Of a stretch of DNA of 64,000 bases, positions 41,364 to 50,682 are shown piece after piece. The DNA comes from Sphingomonas endophytica. Its GTDB lineage: Bacteria > Pseudomonadota > Alphaproteobacteria > Sphingomonadales > Sphingomonadaceae. Numbering within the stretch: the first letter of the stretch is position 1; each line of letters opens with the position of its first letter. The stretch spans positions 124,001 to 188,000 of the forward strand of contig NZ_JACIJN010000006.1 of assembly GCF_014199415.1 (NCBI RefSeq). Reading direction: 5' to 3'. The notes below the pieces were generated by a model. The model was not told the DNA's origin, made no database searches, and saw only the letters and a list, made by a program, of their open reading frames with translations. A program made the translations under genes and the position numbers.

Positions 41364-44213
41364 ATGACGTCTCGATACCGGCATGTTCGCGGTTTGCGGC
41401 ATATCACGGCGGGGATGGGCTGCGCTATCGGCGCGTTGATCGTCGCGACGCCGGCGCTCGCGCAGGAGAGCGTACCGCCGCAGGGCACCGGCATTGCGGC
41501 CTCGAGCGATCCCGCCGCCGACGACATCGTGGTCACCGGCATCCGCGCCAGCATCGCCTCGGCGGCCGCGCAGAAGCGTGACTCCTCGGGCATCCTCGAC
41601 GCGATTTCGTCCGAAGACCTCGGCAAGTTCCCCGACGCCAACGTCGCCGAATCGCTGCAGCGCATTCCGGGCGTCGCGATCGACCGCAACAACGGCGAAG
41701 GCCAGTCGGTCACCGTCCGCGGCCTCGGTCCGCAATTCAACACCGTGCTGTTCAACGGCCGCAGCTTCGCCTCGGACAATTTCAACCGCTCGTTCTCGTT
41801 CGACCTGATCCCGGCCGAGCTCATCAGCGGTGCGCAGGTCTACAAGAGCGCGCAGGCGCCGTTGCAGAGCGGCGGGATCGGCGCGACGATCAACATCCAG
41901 ACTCCGCGCCCACTCGACCTGCAGGGCTTCAAGGGGATCTTCACCGCCAAGGCGCTGTACGAGAAGAACAGCGAGAAGTTCACCCCGCAGCTCTTCGGCC
42001 TGTTGAGCGACACGTTCGCCGACGGCCGGCTCGGCCTGCTCGGCTCGATCTCGTACCAGAAGCGCATCGCGTCGGTCGATTCGGTCAGCAACGGCGGTTA
42101 TCTGCCCAACACGACCGTCGGGCCGACCAGCGCGCCGCTGTTCACCAACGTCTACGCGCCGCGCAACCAGGACGTGGGCAACGCCCGCGACGCCCGCACC
42201 CGGCTGGGTGCGACGCTGGTCGCGCAATATGAGGCCAGCGACACGCTGACCTTCACGGTCGACGGGCTGTACAACAAGTTCAAGAGCGACTCGACGACCC
42301 GCGCGCTGGGCAGCTGGTTCGAGCCGTCGAGCTATACGGCGGCGGCGATCGACTCGAACCGCACGATCACTTCGCTGACCACCAACGGCAATGCCGACTT
42401 CATCTCGTCGGGCGCGGTGCGCGAGACGACGACGTGGGAGGCAGGCGGCAATGTCGAGTGGAAGCCGAGCGACCAGTTCAAGATGACGCTGGACGCCACC
42501 TGGTCGCGCGCCAAGAACGCCGGCGGAGGCAAGTCGTATTTCGCGGTGATCGGTTCGCCGTCGACCTACAGCTTCCAGCAGGCCGAGAACGGCGGGATCG
42601 GCTCGACCTCCGGCTACGGCGCGGGCGTGCTGACCAACCCGGCGCTGGGCCGCACGCACATCGCGGGCGTCAACGGCAACGACATCACCGAGAAGGTGAC
42701 GGAATACCGCTGGAACAACGAGTTCAAGCCGGAAGGCGGGATCGTCAAGGCGCTCCGCTTCGGGCTTGCGCGCACCACGCGTGACAAGAACAACGTGCCG
42801 ATCACCTCGGCGGATGACGTCGGCTGTATCTATTGCGGGTATCCGACGCTGGCCGACCCGTCGCTGCTGTCGTCGTTCACGATGAACTCGCTCGGCGCGA
42901 AGAGCGGGTCGGTGCCGCTGACCTTCCTGACGTTCGATCCGCGCGCTTATCTCAACTTCCTGACCAGTGCGGCCGCCACCTCGGCGCTCGACTCCGCGCA
43001 GAAGCTGGCGCCCGGGACGACCGCGGCGCGTTATGCGCGCGCCAACGGCTATGCGGTGACCCCGCAGCCATCGGCACGCGTCAAGGAGACGGTCTATGCG
43101 AGCTATGCCGACGTCGATTTCGAGTCGACCATCGGCAGCATGCCATTGTTCGTCAACGTCGGCGCGCGCTACGAATATACCGAACTGAGCTCGTTCGGGC
43201 AGCAGCGGCAGCTGGTCGACCTGACGCCGACCGGCGGCAATCCGCCGACCGATCCGACGATCTATGTCGGGGTGTTCGACAGCACGTCCGGCCTGGCGGT
43301 GTCGCGTCAGTCGTCGTACAGCAACTTCCTGCCCAATGCGAACGTCCGCCTGAACCTGACACCGAAGCTGCAGGCGCGCGTGGCGGCCTATCAGACGCTG
43401 ACGCGTCCGGCGATCGGCGATCTGGCGCCGACCTTCAACACCGACACGCTCCGCCCGGCGACGCTGAGCGCCAACGGCGGTAATACCGAGCTGAAGCCGT
43501 ATCGCGCCAACAACGCCGATCTGTCGGTCGAATGGTATCCGACCCGCACGACGACGTTGTCCGCCGCGGTCTTCTATAAGAAGATCAGCGACTTCATCGT
43601 CCAGAGCTTCGGGATCGAACGGCTCCCGATCCTCAACGCGGGCAATGCGCAGGGCGTGCGGTTGCCGGCCGGTGGCCTGATCACGCAGGTCGGTGGGCAG
43701 TTCTTCGGCGAATTCAGCGTGCGGCGTCCGCGCAACGCGCAGTCGCTGGAGATCAAGGGTCTCGAACTGAACCTGGTGCATACGCTCGACTGGTTGCCGG
43801 GCGTTTTGAGCGGCTTCGGCGTGCAGGCCAACGCCACCTTCGTCAGCACCAATCGCGACTTCGACGTCAACCAGATCGGCCAGTCGTTCGCGGCGGAAGG
43901 GATCGGCAATTCGCAGAACGGCACCGTCTTCTACGAAAAGTACGGCATCTCGGCGCGCATCGCCTACAACCGCCGCGAACGCTTCCTGCGCCAGCTGGCG
44001 GGCGGGTCGGGCAACGAGCCGATCTTCGTGCGCGATTACGGCCAGTTCGACGGCAGCGTCGCGGTCAACGTCACCCCGGCGGTGCAGGTGTTCGTCGAGG
44101 GCACCAACCTGTTCAACGCCAAGTATTTCACCACCGGCCGCTTCGACAACCAGCTGTTGACCTACCAGAACTTCGGCCCCCGCTACGACGCGGGCGTCCG
44201 CTTCTCGTTCTGA
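41364..44213 (+). CDS. TonB-dependent receptor
   Basis: The protein has 949 residues with the signal peptide ending VATPALAQ. The TonB box region DDIVVTGIRASI is near residue 54. Plug domain: KFPDANVAESLQRIPGVAID near 88, VTVRGLGPQFNTVLFNGR near 112, then GGIGATINIQTPRPL near 170. The long barrel ends with the strand RYDAGVRFSF, an aromatic C-terminus as required for outer-membrane insertion. GGAGGAAAAGG upstream is a strong ribosome site. The plug type (FPDxNVAExLQRxPGV) is the large-substrate kind common in sphingomonads and typical of glycan uptake. The SapC/halogenase-like context supports carbohydrate import; the ligand is unknown. Confidence 0.95.
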   Translation: MTSRYRHVRGLRHITAGMGCAIGALIVATPALAQESVPPQGTGIAASSDPAADDIVVTGIRASIASAAAQKRDSSGILDAISSEDLGKFPDANVAESLQRIPGVAIDRNNGEGQSVTVRGLGPQFNTVLFNGRSFASDNFNRSFSFDLIPAELISGAQVYKSAQAPLQSGGIGATINIQTPRPLDLQGFKGIFTAKALYEKNSEKFTPQLFGLLSDTFADGRLGLLGSISYQKRIASVDSVSNGGYLPNTTVGPTSAPLFTNVYAPRNQDVGNARDARTRLGATLVAQYEASDTLTFTVDGLYNKFKSDSTTRALGSWFEPSSYTAAAIDSNRTITSLTTNGNADFISSGAVRETTTWEAGGNVEWKPSDQFKMTLDATWSRAKNAGGGKSYFAVIGSPSTYSFQQAENGGIGSTSGYGAGVLTNPALGRTHIAGVNGNDITEKVTEYRWNNEFKPEGGIVKALRFGLARTTRDKNNVPITSADDVGCIYCGYPTLADPSLLSSFTMNSLGAKSGSVPLTFLTFDPRAYLNFLTSAAATSALDSAQKLAPGTTAARYARANGYAVTPQPSARVKETVYASYADVDFESTIGSMPLFVNVGARYEYTELSSFGQQRQLVDLTPTGGNPPTDPTIYVGVFDSTSGLAVSRQSSYSNFLPNANVRLNLTPKLQARVAAYQTLTRPAIGDLAPTFNTDTLRPATLSANGGNTELKPYRANNADLSVEWYPTRTTTLSAAVFYKKISDFIVQSFGIERLPILNAGNAQGVRLPAGGLITQVGGQFFGEFSVRRPRNAQSLEIKGLELNLVHTLDWLPGVLSGFGVQANATFVSTNRDFDVNQIGQSFAAEGIGNSQNGTVFYEKYGISARIAYNRRERFLRQLAGGSGNEPIFVRDYGQFDGSVAVNVTPAVQVFVEGTNLFNAKYFTTGRFDNQLLTYQNFGPRYDAGVRFSF

Positions 44214-44220
44214 TCCTCTC

Positions 44221-44251
44221 CGGGCGGCGGGTCACCCCGCCGCCCGTTTTT
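44221..44251 (+). terminator. Intrinsic terminator after the TonB receptor gene
   Basis: An 11-base perfect stem CGGGCGGCGGG / CCCGCCGCCCG with loop TCAC is followed by five T residues. It starts 8 bases after the receptor stop. Confidence 0.9.
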
Positions 44252-44360
44252 ACAGCATGTACATGCCCGGCAGGCACGCAGCGCAACACAGCGCCGCATA
44301 GGCCAGAAAGCGCGGCCAGCCGCACGCCGGCGTCGCCAGCGCGCGCCGCGCGCCATTCAC
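44250..44360 (-). CDS. Tiny membrane peptide at the end of the nitrate operon
   Basis: A 36-residue frame from GTG 44360, overlapping the cobA stop as GTGA: VNGARRALATPACGWPRFLA, YAALCCAACLPGMYML. One hydrophobic helix rich in Ala and Cys is preceded by a basic N-terminus, as in inner-membrane small proteins. Coupling to cobA and the protein-like sequence argue that it is real. It ends against the terminator of the convergent receptor gene. Function unknown. Confidence 0.42.
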   Translation of the reverse strand: MNGARRALATPACGWPRFLAYAALCCAACLPGMYML

Positions 44361-45136
44361 GACGCCACCTCTTCGACCCCACGCCGCGCCGCGACGCGCG
44401 CCGGTGCCCGCACCGCCTCGCCGACCAGCAACATGGTCGGGTCGCGCTCGCCGATTGTCTCGACCAGAAACGCCAGCGACGACAATTTGCCGCGGATGAT
44501 CCGCTCGCTGGGAAGCGAGGCGTTGACCACCACCGCCACCGGCGTGTCGGCGCGGCGCCCCGCCGCGATCAGCCCCTGTGCCACTGTCGTCGCGGCGGCG
44601 CGACCCATATAGACCGCCAGCGTCCCCTGCTCCGCTGCCAATGCCGCCCAGTCGAGAACGAGCTTTTCGCCGGCGCGCGCATGGGCGGTGACAAAGGTCA
44701 ACCGTCGCGCTTCGCCGCGCAGCGTCAGCGCGGTGCCCGCCGCTGCGGCGGCCGCGCTCGCCGCGGTGATCCCCGGGCAGATCCGGACCGTCACGCCTGC
44801 CGCACGGCACGCGGCGACCTCTTCGGCGGTGCGGCCGAAGATCGCGGGATCGCCACCCTTCAATCGCACCACGCGCTGTCCGGACAGCGCCGCCGCGACG
44901 ATCAGCGCGTCGATCGTCGCCTGATCCTTCGAGTGGCGGCCCGAGCGCTTGCCGACGCTGATGCGCTCCGCGTCCGGCGCGGCGATGTCGAGCACCGCGG
45001 GCCCGACCAGTGCGTCGTAGAAGATCATGTCCGCCGCCGCGATCAGCCGCGCCGCCTTGCGCGTCAGCAGTTCGGGGTCGCCCGGCCCGGCGCCGACCAG
45101 CCACACGCTGGCGGGCGGGAAGTCGTCATGCGGCAT
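44357..45136 (-). CDS. cobA: Uroporphyrinogen-III C-methyltransferase
   Basis: The 259-residue protein is a typical stand-alone SUMT. VWLVGAGPGDPELLTRKA is near residue 12, then ADMIFYDALVG. The SAM-binding region VVRLKGGDPAIFGR is near 92, then GITAASAAAAAAG near 125 and VYMGRAAA near 178. It methylates uroporphyrinogen III twice to precorrin-2 for siroheme, the cofactor of the nitrite reductase encoded just upstream. The ATG overlaps the nasA stop by 11 bases, so it is co-translated with the operon. The oxidase/ferrochelatase half of CysG is absent from this gene and must be encoded elsewhere. Confidence 0.92.
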   Translation of the reverse strand: MPHDDFPPASVWLVGAGPGDPELLTRKAARLIAAADMIFYDALVGPAVLDIAAPDAERISVGKRSGRHSKDQATIDALIVAAALSGQRVVRLKGGDPAIFGRTAEEVAACRAAGVTVRICPGITAASAAAAAAGTALTLRGEARRLTFVTAHARAGEKLVLDWAALAAEQGTLAVYMGRAAATTVAQGLIAAGRRADTPVAVVVNASLPSERIIRGKLSSLAFLVETIGERDPTMLLVGEAVRAPARVAARRGVEEVAS

Positions 45137-47711
45137 CGGTCTTCTCCTCGGCGATCAGCCGCGCAAGCGCGGGGCGGCACGAGCCGCAATTGGTGCCGGC
45201 GCCGATCGCGGCGCCGACCGCGGCGACATCGGTCAGCCGCCGCTCGCGGATCGCCGCGACGATCGTCCGCATGCCGAGATCGAAACAGGCGCAGACGATC
45301 GCGCCGCGCTCGACCGCGACGCCCGGCGCGCGGCCCGCGAGCACGGTCGGGGCGGCCGATGATGCGGACAATTGCTCTATCAGCCAGTCGCGCGCCGGCA
45401 GCTCGCCGCTCTCGGTAATGAACAGCGCGGCGACCAACCGCCCCTTGGCCAGCACCGCGACGCGCCGGGTGCCGCGCGCCGGATCGACCGCCTCGACCCG
45501 CTCGCCGGACGGCAGCAACGCATCGAGCCCATCGGGCGCGCGATCGTCGGCCAGTTCCCACAGCGTCCCCGCCGGGACGGCGACGCGTGTCGCCCACAGC
45601 ACGTCGGGCCGCCGCGCCGGCTCGCCCGCGAACAGCGCGAAGCCGCGCCAGCGCGTCGCCACCGGCGCAATCGCGGCGGGGGTCGCCTTGAACCCCGGCT
45701 GCCCCGAATGCGGATCGGCGAGTGGGCGCGGGAGCAGCCCGGTTCGCCCGCCGGTCGACGTGCGATCGGTCCAGTGGATCGGCACGAACAGCTCGCCCGC
45801 GCGCTGCGTGGCGACGATACTCGCCCGATAGACGCTCTCGCCCTGCGGGGTCGCGACGCGCGCCAGCCCACCGTCGGCGATGCCAAAGCGCGCGGCATCG
45901 TCGGGGTGGACCTCGACCAGCGGCTCGGCGCGGTGCCGCGCCAGTCGTGGTGCGAGCCCGGTGCGCGTCATACTATGCCAGTGATCGCGATAGCGCCCGG
46001 TGTTGAGCGTCAACGGCCAGTTCGTCAGCGGCGCGGCGAGCGGTTTCTGGACGACCGCCACCAACCGCGCGCGCCCGTCAGGGGTCGCAAAGCGGCCGTC
46101 GGCGAACGGCGTTCCACCCCAGCGGAACGGCGCGAGATCGTCGTAGCCGGCATTGCCGCCGCCTGTGGTCGGGAGCGTGAACACGCGCCCGCCATCGTCG
46201 CCGTAGCGCGACAGCCGCACATGCTCGCGCCAGATGTCGGCAGGGCGGTCATAGGCGAAGGCCGACTTCCACCCCATCCGCCGCCCGACCTGCGACACGA
46301 TCCACCAATCGGGTCGCGCCTCGCCGGGGAGCGGGAACAGCGCGCGCTGCCGGCTGACCGTCCGTTCCGAATTGGTGACGGTGCCGTCCTTCTCGCCCCA
46401 TGCCGCCGCGGGCAGGCGGACATGCGCGAAAGCGCCCGTATCGGTGTCCGCGATCACGTCCGACACCACCACGAACGGACAGGCGGCGAGCGCCTCGCGC
46501 ACGCGGCCGGCGTCAGGCATCGACACCGCGGGGTTGGTCGCCATCACCCACAGCGCCTTGATCCGCCCCTCGCCGAGCGCGCGGAACAGGTCGACCGCCT
46601 TCAGCCCCGGCTTGCGCGCGATCGTCGGCGACGCCCAGAAGCGTTGCACGACTGCGCGGTTTTCTGGCGCAAAGTCGCGGTGCGCCGCCAGCGTCGTCGC
46701 CAGCCCGCCGACCTCGCGCCCGCCCATCGCGTTGGGCTGGCCGGTGATCGAGAAGGGCGCGGCGCCGGGCCTGCCGATCCGCCCGGTCGCGAGGTGGAGG
46801 TTGAGGATGGCATTGACCTGATCGGTGCCGGCCAGCGACTGGTTCACCCCCTGGCTGAACATCGTCACCGTGCGCGGCGTGGCGGCGAGCAGCTCGTAGA
46901 AGCGCCGCAGCTCGCCCGCGGGCAGGTCGCAGGTGCGCGCCACCGACCACAGGTCATGCCCGTCGCCCAGCGCCTTCCAGAAAACGTCCGGCACCGCGAC
47001 ATGATTGGCGAGGTAGCGCTCGTCGATTGCCCCGGCCTCGCGACACCAAGCCAGCGCGCCGTTCATCAGCGCGACGTCGCTGCCCGGCCGGATCGCGAGA
47101 TGCAGGTCGGCTTCCTCGGCGGTTTCGGTGCGACGCGGGTCGATCACCACCAGCGTCGCGCCCGCCGCGCAACGCGCGCGGATGCGCTGATAGACGATCG
47201 GATGGCACCAGGCGGTGTTCGACCCGACCAGCACGATCAAGTCGGCGGCGTCGAGGTCGGCATAGCTGGCGGGCACCACGTCCTCGCCAAACGCGCGCAT
47301 GTGCCCGGCCACCGCGCTCGACATGCACAGCCGCGAATTGGTGTCGATGTTCGCGCTGCCGATGAAGCCCTTCATCAGCTTGTTCGCGACGTAATAATCC
47401 TCGGTCAGCAATTGCCCCGAGACGTAGAAGGCGACGCTGTCCGGGCCATATTGCGTGACCGTGTCGCGGAAGCGTTTCGCGACCAGATCGAGCGCCTTGT
47501 CCCACGACGCGCGCCGCTGTCCGATCATCGGGTGGAGCAGCCGCCCGTCGAGCCCGACCGTCTCGCCGAGATGCGTGCCCTTCGAGCAGAGCCGGCCATG
47601 GTTGGCGGGGTGATCGGGGTCGCCCTGGATGTGGACGCTGCGCTCGCCCGTCCGGGTGGCGAGGATGCCGCAGCCGACGCCGCAATAGGCGCAGGTGGTC
47701 TTGATCGCCAT
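45126..47711 (-). CDS. nasA: Assimilatory nitrate reductase, catalytic subunit
   Basis: The protein has 861 residues. N-terminal 4Fe-4S motif CAYCGVGC near residue 8 with the final cysteine in GRLCSKG; molybdopterin oxidoreductase domain blocks such as ANIDTNSRLCMSSAVAGHMR near 125 and a molybdopterin-binding C-terminal domain (PLTLNTGRYRDHWHSMTRTG). A BFD-like [2Fe-2S] domain is fused at the very end: VCACFDLG and GTNCGSCRP. This is the NasA layout. It reduces nitrate to nitrite in the cytoplasm. It is separated from nirD by a 128-base palindrome-bearing gap and overlaps cobA. Confidence 0.95.
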   Translation of the reverse strand: MAIKTTCAYCGVGCGILATRTGERSVHIQGDPDHPANHGRLCSKGTHLGETVGLDGRLLHPMIGQRRASWDKALDLVAKRFRDTVTQYGPDSVAFYVSGQLLTEDYYVANKLMKGFIGSANIDTNSRLCMSSAVAGHMRAFGEDVVPASYADLDAADLIVLVGSNTAWCHPIVYQRIRARCAAGATLVVIDPRRTETAEEADLHLAIRPGSDVALMNGALAWCREAGAIDERYLANHVAVPDVFWKALGDGHDLWSVARTCDLPAGELRRFYELLAATPRTVTMFSQGVNQSLAGTDQVNAILNLHLATGRIGRPGAAPFSITGQPNAMGGREVGGLATTLAAHRDFAPENRAVVQRFWASPTIARKPGLKAVDLFRALGEGRIKALWVMATNPAVSMPDAGRVREALAACPFVVVSDVIADTDTGAFAHVRLPAAAWGEKDGTVTNSERTVSRQRALFPLPGEARPDWWIVSQVGRRMGWKSAFAYDRPADIWREHVRLSRYGDDGGRVFTLPTTGGGNAGYDDLAPFRWGGTPFADGRFATPDGRARLVAVVQKPLAAPLTNWPLTLNTGRYRDHWHSMTRTGLAPRLARHRAEPLVEVHPDDAARFGIADGGLARVATPQGESVYRASIVATQRAGELFVPIHWTDRTSTGGRTGLLPRPLADPHSGQPGFKATPAAIAPVATRWRGFALFAGEPARRPDVLWATRVAVPAGTLWELADDRAPDGLDALLPSGERVEAVDPARGTRRVAVLAKGRLVAALFITESGELPARDWLIEQLSASSAAPTVLAGRAPGVAVERGAIVCACFDLGMRTIVAAIRERRLTDVAAVGAAIGAGTNCGSCRPALARLIAEEKTDAA

Positions 47712-47715
47712 CTAG

Positions 47716-47829
47716 CCCTCTCCCCCGTGGGGAGAGGGTTTGGGTGAGGGGCAGGTGCCTCGCAGGGAGGGGGGTTCTCGGTGAGACACAGCCCCTCTCC
47801 CAACCCCCTCCCCGAGGGGAAGAGGGCTT
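47716..47829. repeat. Long inverted repeat between nirD and nasA (family D)
   Basis: Arms 47714-47753 and 47790-47829 are largely complementary: AGCCCTCTCCCC against GGGGAAGAGGGCT, and GAGGGTTTGGGTGAGGGGC against GCCCCTCTCCCAACCCCCTC. Smaller hairpins nest in each arm. It lies inside the nitrate operon and would be present in its mRNA. Confidence 0.8.
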
Positions 47830-47839
47830 ACACCCCCGC

Positions 47840-48178
47840 TCACGCCGCCGCCTTCAGCGTGCTCGCGCGGCAGATCAGGACGCGGCCCGCGGTCACCTTC
47901 ACCGGCACTACCGGGGTGCAGCCGCGATCCTCGCCAAGCGCCTCGCCGGTTGACAGCGAGATCCGCCAATTGTGCAGCGGGCACGCCACCGCGCCGCCAT
48001 GCACGATCCCCTGCGACAGCCGCCCGTGCTTGTGCGGGCAGCGATCGAGCAGCGCGAAGACCTGGTTCTCGCCGGTACGGAACACCGCGATGTCGTCGCC
48101 GCCGGCGACCTGCACCGTCCGGCTGCCGCGCAGCGGGATCTCGTCGACGCGCCCGATGTCGAGCCACTCACCAATCAT
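47840..48178 (-). CDS. nirD: Nitrite reductase (NADH) small subunit
   Basis: The protein has 112 residues from ATG 48178, overlapping the nirB stop (ATGA). It has a Rieske-type fold with CPHKHGRLSQG near residue 47 and CPLHNW near 66, that is the C-x-H and C-x-x-H pairs of a [2Fe-2S] site; some NirD proteins lack these, this one keeps them. It partners NirB in the cytosolic siroheme nitrite reductase. Confidence 0.92.
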   Translation of the reverse strand: MIGEWLDIGRVDEIPLRGSRTVQVAGGDDIAVFRTGENQVFALLDRCPHKHGRLSQGIVHGGAVACPLHNWRISLSTGEALGEDRGCTPVVPVKVTAGRVLICRASTLKAAA

Positions 48179-50655
48179 GCCATTTCCTCCTGCGGCTGGA
48201 AGCGCGCCATCGGCGCATGATGCTCGCGCTCGGCGCCGGCGACGCGCTGCGCCCACGGATCGTCCTGCGAAAAGCGCTGCGAGTAGAAGAACCGCGCCGC
48301 CAGCGCGGCGCGCGCCTCGGCACCGGGCAGCAAGCGCGACTGGAGGTACGCCACCCCGACGCGCTCGATCCACGGCGCGGTGCGCTCCAGATAGCGCGCC
48401 TCCTCGCGATAGAGCTGGATGAAGGCGGCGCACATCTCGATCGCCTCCGCCTCGGTCGCGACCTTGCACAGCAGGTCGGTGGCGCGGACCTTGATCCCGC
48501 CATTGCCGCCGACATGCAGTTCGTAGCCGCTGTCGACGCAGACGATCCCGAAGTCCTTGATCGTCGCCTCGGCACAATTGCGCGGGCAGCCGCTGACCGC
48601 GATCTTGAACTTGTGCGGCATCCACGACCCCCAGGTCGCACGCTCGATCTTCACGCCCAGCCCTGTCGAATCCTGTGTGCCGAACCGGCACCATTCGCTG
48701 CCGACGCAGGTCTTCACGGTGCGCAGCGACTTGCCATAGGCATGGCCGCTGACCATCCCGGCGGCATTGAGGTCCGCCCAGACCGCGGGCAGATCCTCCT
48801 TCCTGATCCCGAAGATGTCGAGCCGCTGCCCGCCGGTCACCTTGACCATCGGCGCGTTGAACTTCTCGACCACGTCGGCGATCGCGCGCAGCTCCTTCGG
48901 GCTGGTCAGCCCGCCCCACATCCGCGGCACCACCGAATAGGTGCCGTCCTTCTGGATGTTGGCGTGGAGCCGCTCGTTGACGAAGCGGCTCTGCTGGTCG
49001 TCGACATAGTCGCCGGGCAGCGCGCACAGCAGGTAATAATTGAGCGCCGGGCGGCACGACGAACACCCGTCCGGGGTCGACCAGTGCAGCTTCTGCATCA
49101 CCTCGGGGATCGCGCGCATTCCCTGCGCGACGATCTCCCGGCGCACGTCGTCGTGGCCGAAGCTGGTGCATTTGCACATCGTCTTCGGGCCGGCCTCGAC
49201 CTCGCCGCCGAGCCGCAGCGCGAGCAAGCTCTCGACGATCCCGGTGCACGACCCGCAGCTCGCCGAGGCCTTGCACCCGCTGCGCACCGCGTCGAGGCTG
49301 TGTGCGCCGCCGTCGATGCACGCCAGCACCTTGCCCTTGGACACGCCGTTGCAGCCGCAGATTTCCGCCTCGTCGGAAAGCGCCGCAACGGCCGCCCTAG
49401 GGTCCGCCTGCCCCCCTCCCGAGGCGAACGCCTGACCGAAGATCAGCGCGTCGCGGATCGACGCGATATCCTCGCCCTTCCTGAGCAGGTCGAAGTACCA
49501 ATTGCCGTCGGCGGTATCGCCGTACAGCACCGCGCCGACGATCCGGTCGCCGCGCACCACGACGCGCTTGTAGATGCCGCGGCTGGCGTCGCGCAGCACG
49601 ATGTCCTCCGCGCCGTCGCCGCCCGAGAAATCGCCCGCCGAGAAGACATCGAGGCCCGCGACCTTCAGCTTGGTCGCGGTCGGCGCGGGGCGGTAGCCGC
49701 TCGGCCGTTCGACCAGCCCGTCCGCCAGTGCGCGGCACATGTCCCACAAGGGCGCGACGAGGCCATAGACCTGCCCGTCATGCTCGACGCACTCGCCGAC
49801 CGCGAGCACATGCGGATCGGAGGTGACCATATGGTCGTCGACCTTGATTCCGCGCCCGACATCCAGCCCGGCATCGCGCGCCAGCGCCACCGACGGGCGG
49901 ATGCCGACCGCCATCACCACCAGATCGGCGGGCAGTTCGGTCCCGTCCTTCAGCCTTACGCCGGTGACATGCGTGTCGCCGAGGATCGCCGCGGTGTCCG
50001 CGCCGGTCAGGATCGTCTGCCCGCGCGCTTCCAGCGCGGTGCGCAACAGCCATGCCGCCGCCTCATCGAGCTGGCGTTCGAGCAGGGTCGGCATCAGGTG
50101 CAGCACGGTGACGGCCATCCCGCGCAGCGAAAGGCCGTGCGCGGCTTCGAGCCCCAGCAGCCCGCCACCGATCACCACCGCGCGCCCGCCCTTTTCGGCG
50201 GCAGCGAGCATCGCGCCGACATCGTTCATGTCGCGGAAGCCGATCACACCCGGCAGATCCTTGCCCGGCACCGGGATGATGAACGGATCAGAGCCGGTCG
50301 CGATCAGCAGCCGGTCGTAATCCATCGTGATCCCGCCGCGCGTCGTGACGGTACGCGCCGCGCGGTCGATCGCGATCACCGGATCGCCCGCCAGCAGCGT
50401 GATGCCGCTATCGGCATACCAGTCGTGGTCGTTGATGACGATCTCCTCGAACGTCTTCTCGCCCGCCAGCACCGGCGACAGCATGATGCGATTGTAGTTC
50501 ACGTGATGCTCGGCGCCGACGATCGTGATGCGATAGCGGGTCGGGTCACGCGCCAGCAGTTCCTCGATCGCGCGGCATCCGGCCATGCCGTTGCCGATCA
50601 CGATCATGTGCGGCCGGGTGTCGGTCTCGCCGAGGCGGATGGGTTCGTGTTTCAT
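48175..50655 (-). CDS. nirB: Nitrite reductase (NADH) large subunit
   Basis: The protein has 826 residues. N-terminal FAD/NAD oxidoreductase with MIVIGNGMAGCRAIEEL near residue 17 and VVIGGGLLGLEAAHGL near 160. The BFD-like [2Fe-2S] region is CGCNGVSKGKVLACI near 435. The siroheme/4Fe-4S half carries CVGSEWCRFG near 645 and VSGCPRNCAEATIKDFG near 680, supplying the four cysteines. It reduces nitrite to ammonium using NADH. It lies between the transporter gene (27 bases upstream) and nirD. An AGGAC ribosome site precedes the ATG. Confidence 0.96.
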   Translation of the reverse strand: MKHEPIRLGETDTRPHMIVIGNGMAGCRAIEELLARDPTRYRITIVGAEHHVNYNRIMLSPVLAGEKTFEEIVINDHDWYADSGITLLAGDPVIAIDRAARTVTTRGGITMDYDRLLIATGSDPFIIPVPGKDLPGVIGFRDMNDVGAMLAAAEKGGRAVVIGGGLLGLEAAHGLSLRGMAVTVLHLMPTLLERQLDEAAAWLLRTALEARGQTILTGADTAAILGDTHVTGVRLKDGTELPADLVVMAVGIRPSVALARDAGLDVGRGIKVDDHMVTSDPHVLAVGECVEHDGQVYGLVAPLWDMCRALADGLVERPSGYRPAPTATKLKVAGLDVFSAGDFSGGDGAEDIVLRDASRGIYKRVVVRGDRIVGAVLYGDTADGNWYFDLLRKGEDIASIRDALIFGQAFASGGGQADPRAAVAALSDEAEICGCNGVSKGKVLACIDGGAHSLDAVRSGCKASASCGSCTGIVESLLALRLGGEVEAGPKTMCKCTSFGHDDVRREIVAQGMRAIPEVMQKLHWSTPDGCSSCRPALNYYLLCALPGDYVDDQQSRFVNERLHANIQKDGTYSVVPRMWGGLTSPKELRAIADVVEKFNAPMVKVTGGQRLDIFGIRKEDLPAVWADLNAAGMVSGHAYGKSLRTVKTCVGSEWCRFGTQDSTGLGVKIERATWGSWMPHKFKIAVSGCPRNCAEATIKDFGIVCVDSGYELHVGGNGGIKVRATDLLCKVATEAEAIEMCAAFIQLYREEARYLERTAPWIERVGVAYLQSRLLPGAEARAALAARFFYSQRFSQDDPWAQRVAGAEREHHAPMARFQPQEEMA

Positions 50656-50682
50656 GATATTGTCCTGTCCGTATCCGGTGGA

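Noticed and set aside
45372..47747. 791-codon open frame antisense to nasA
   Set aside because: Same shadow composition; the sense strand carries all motifs of nitrate reductase.
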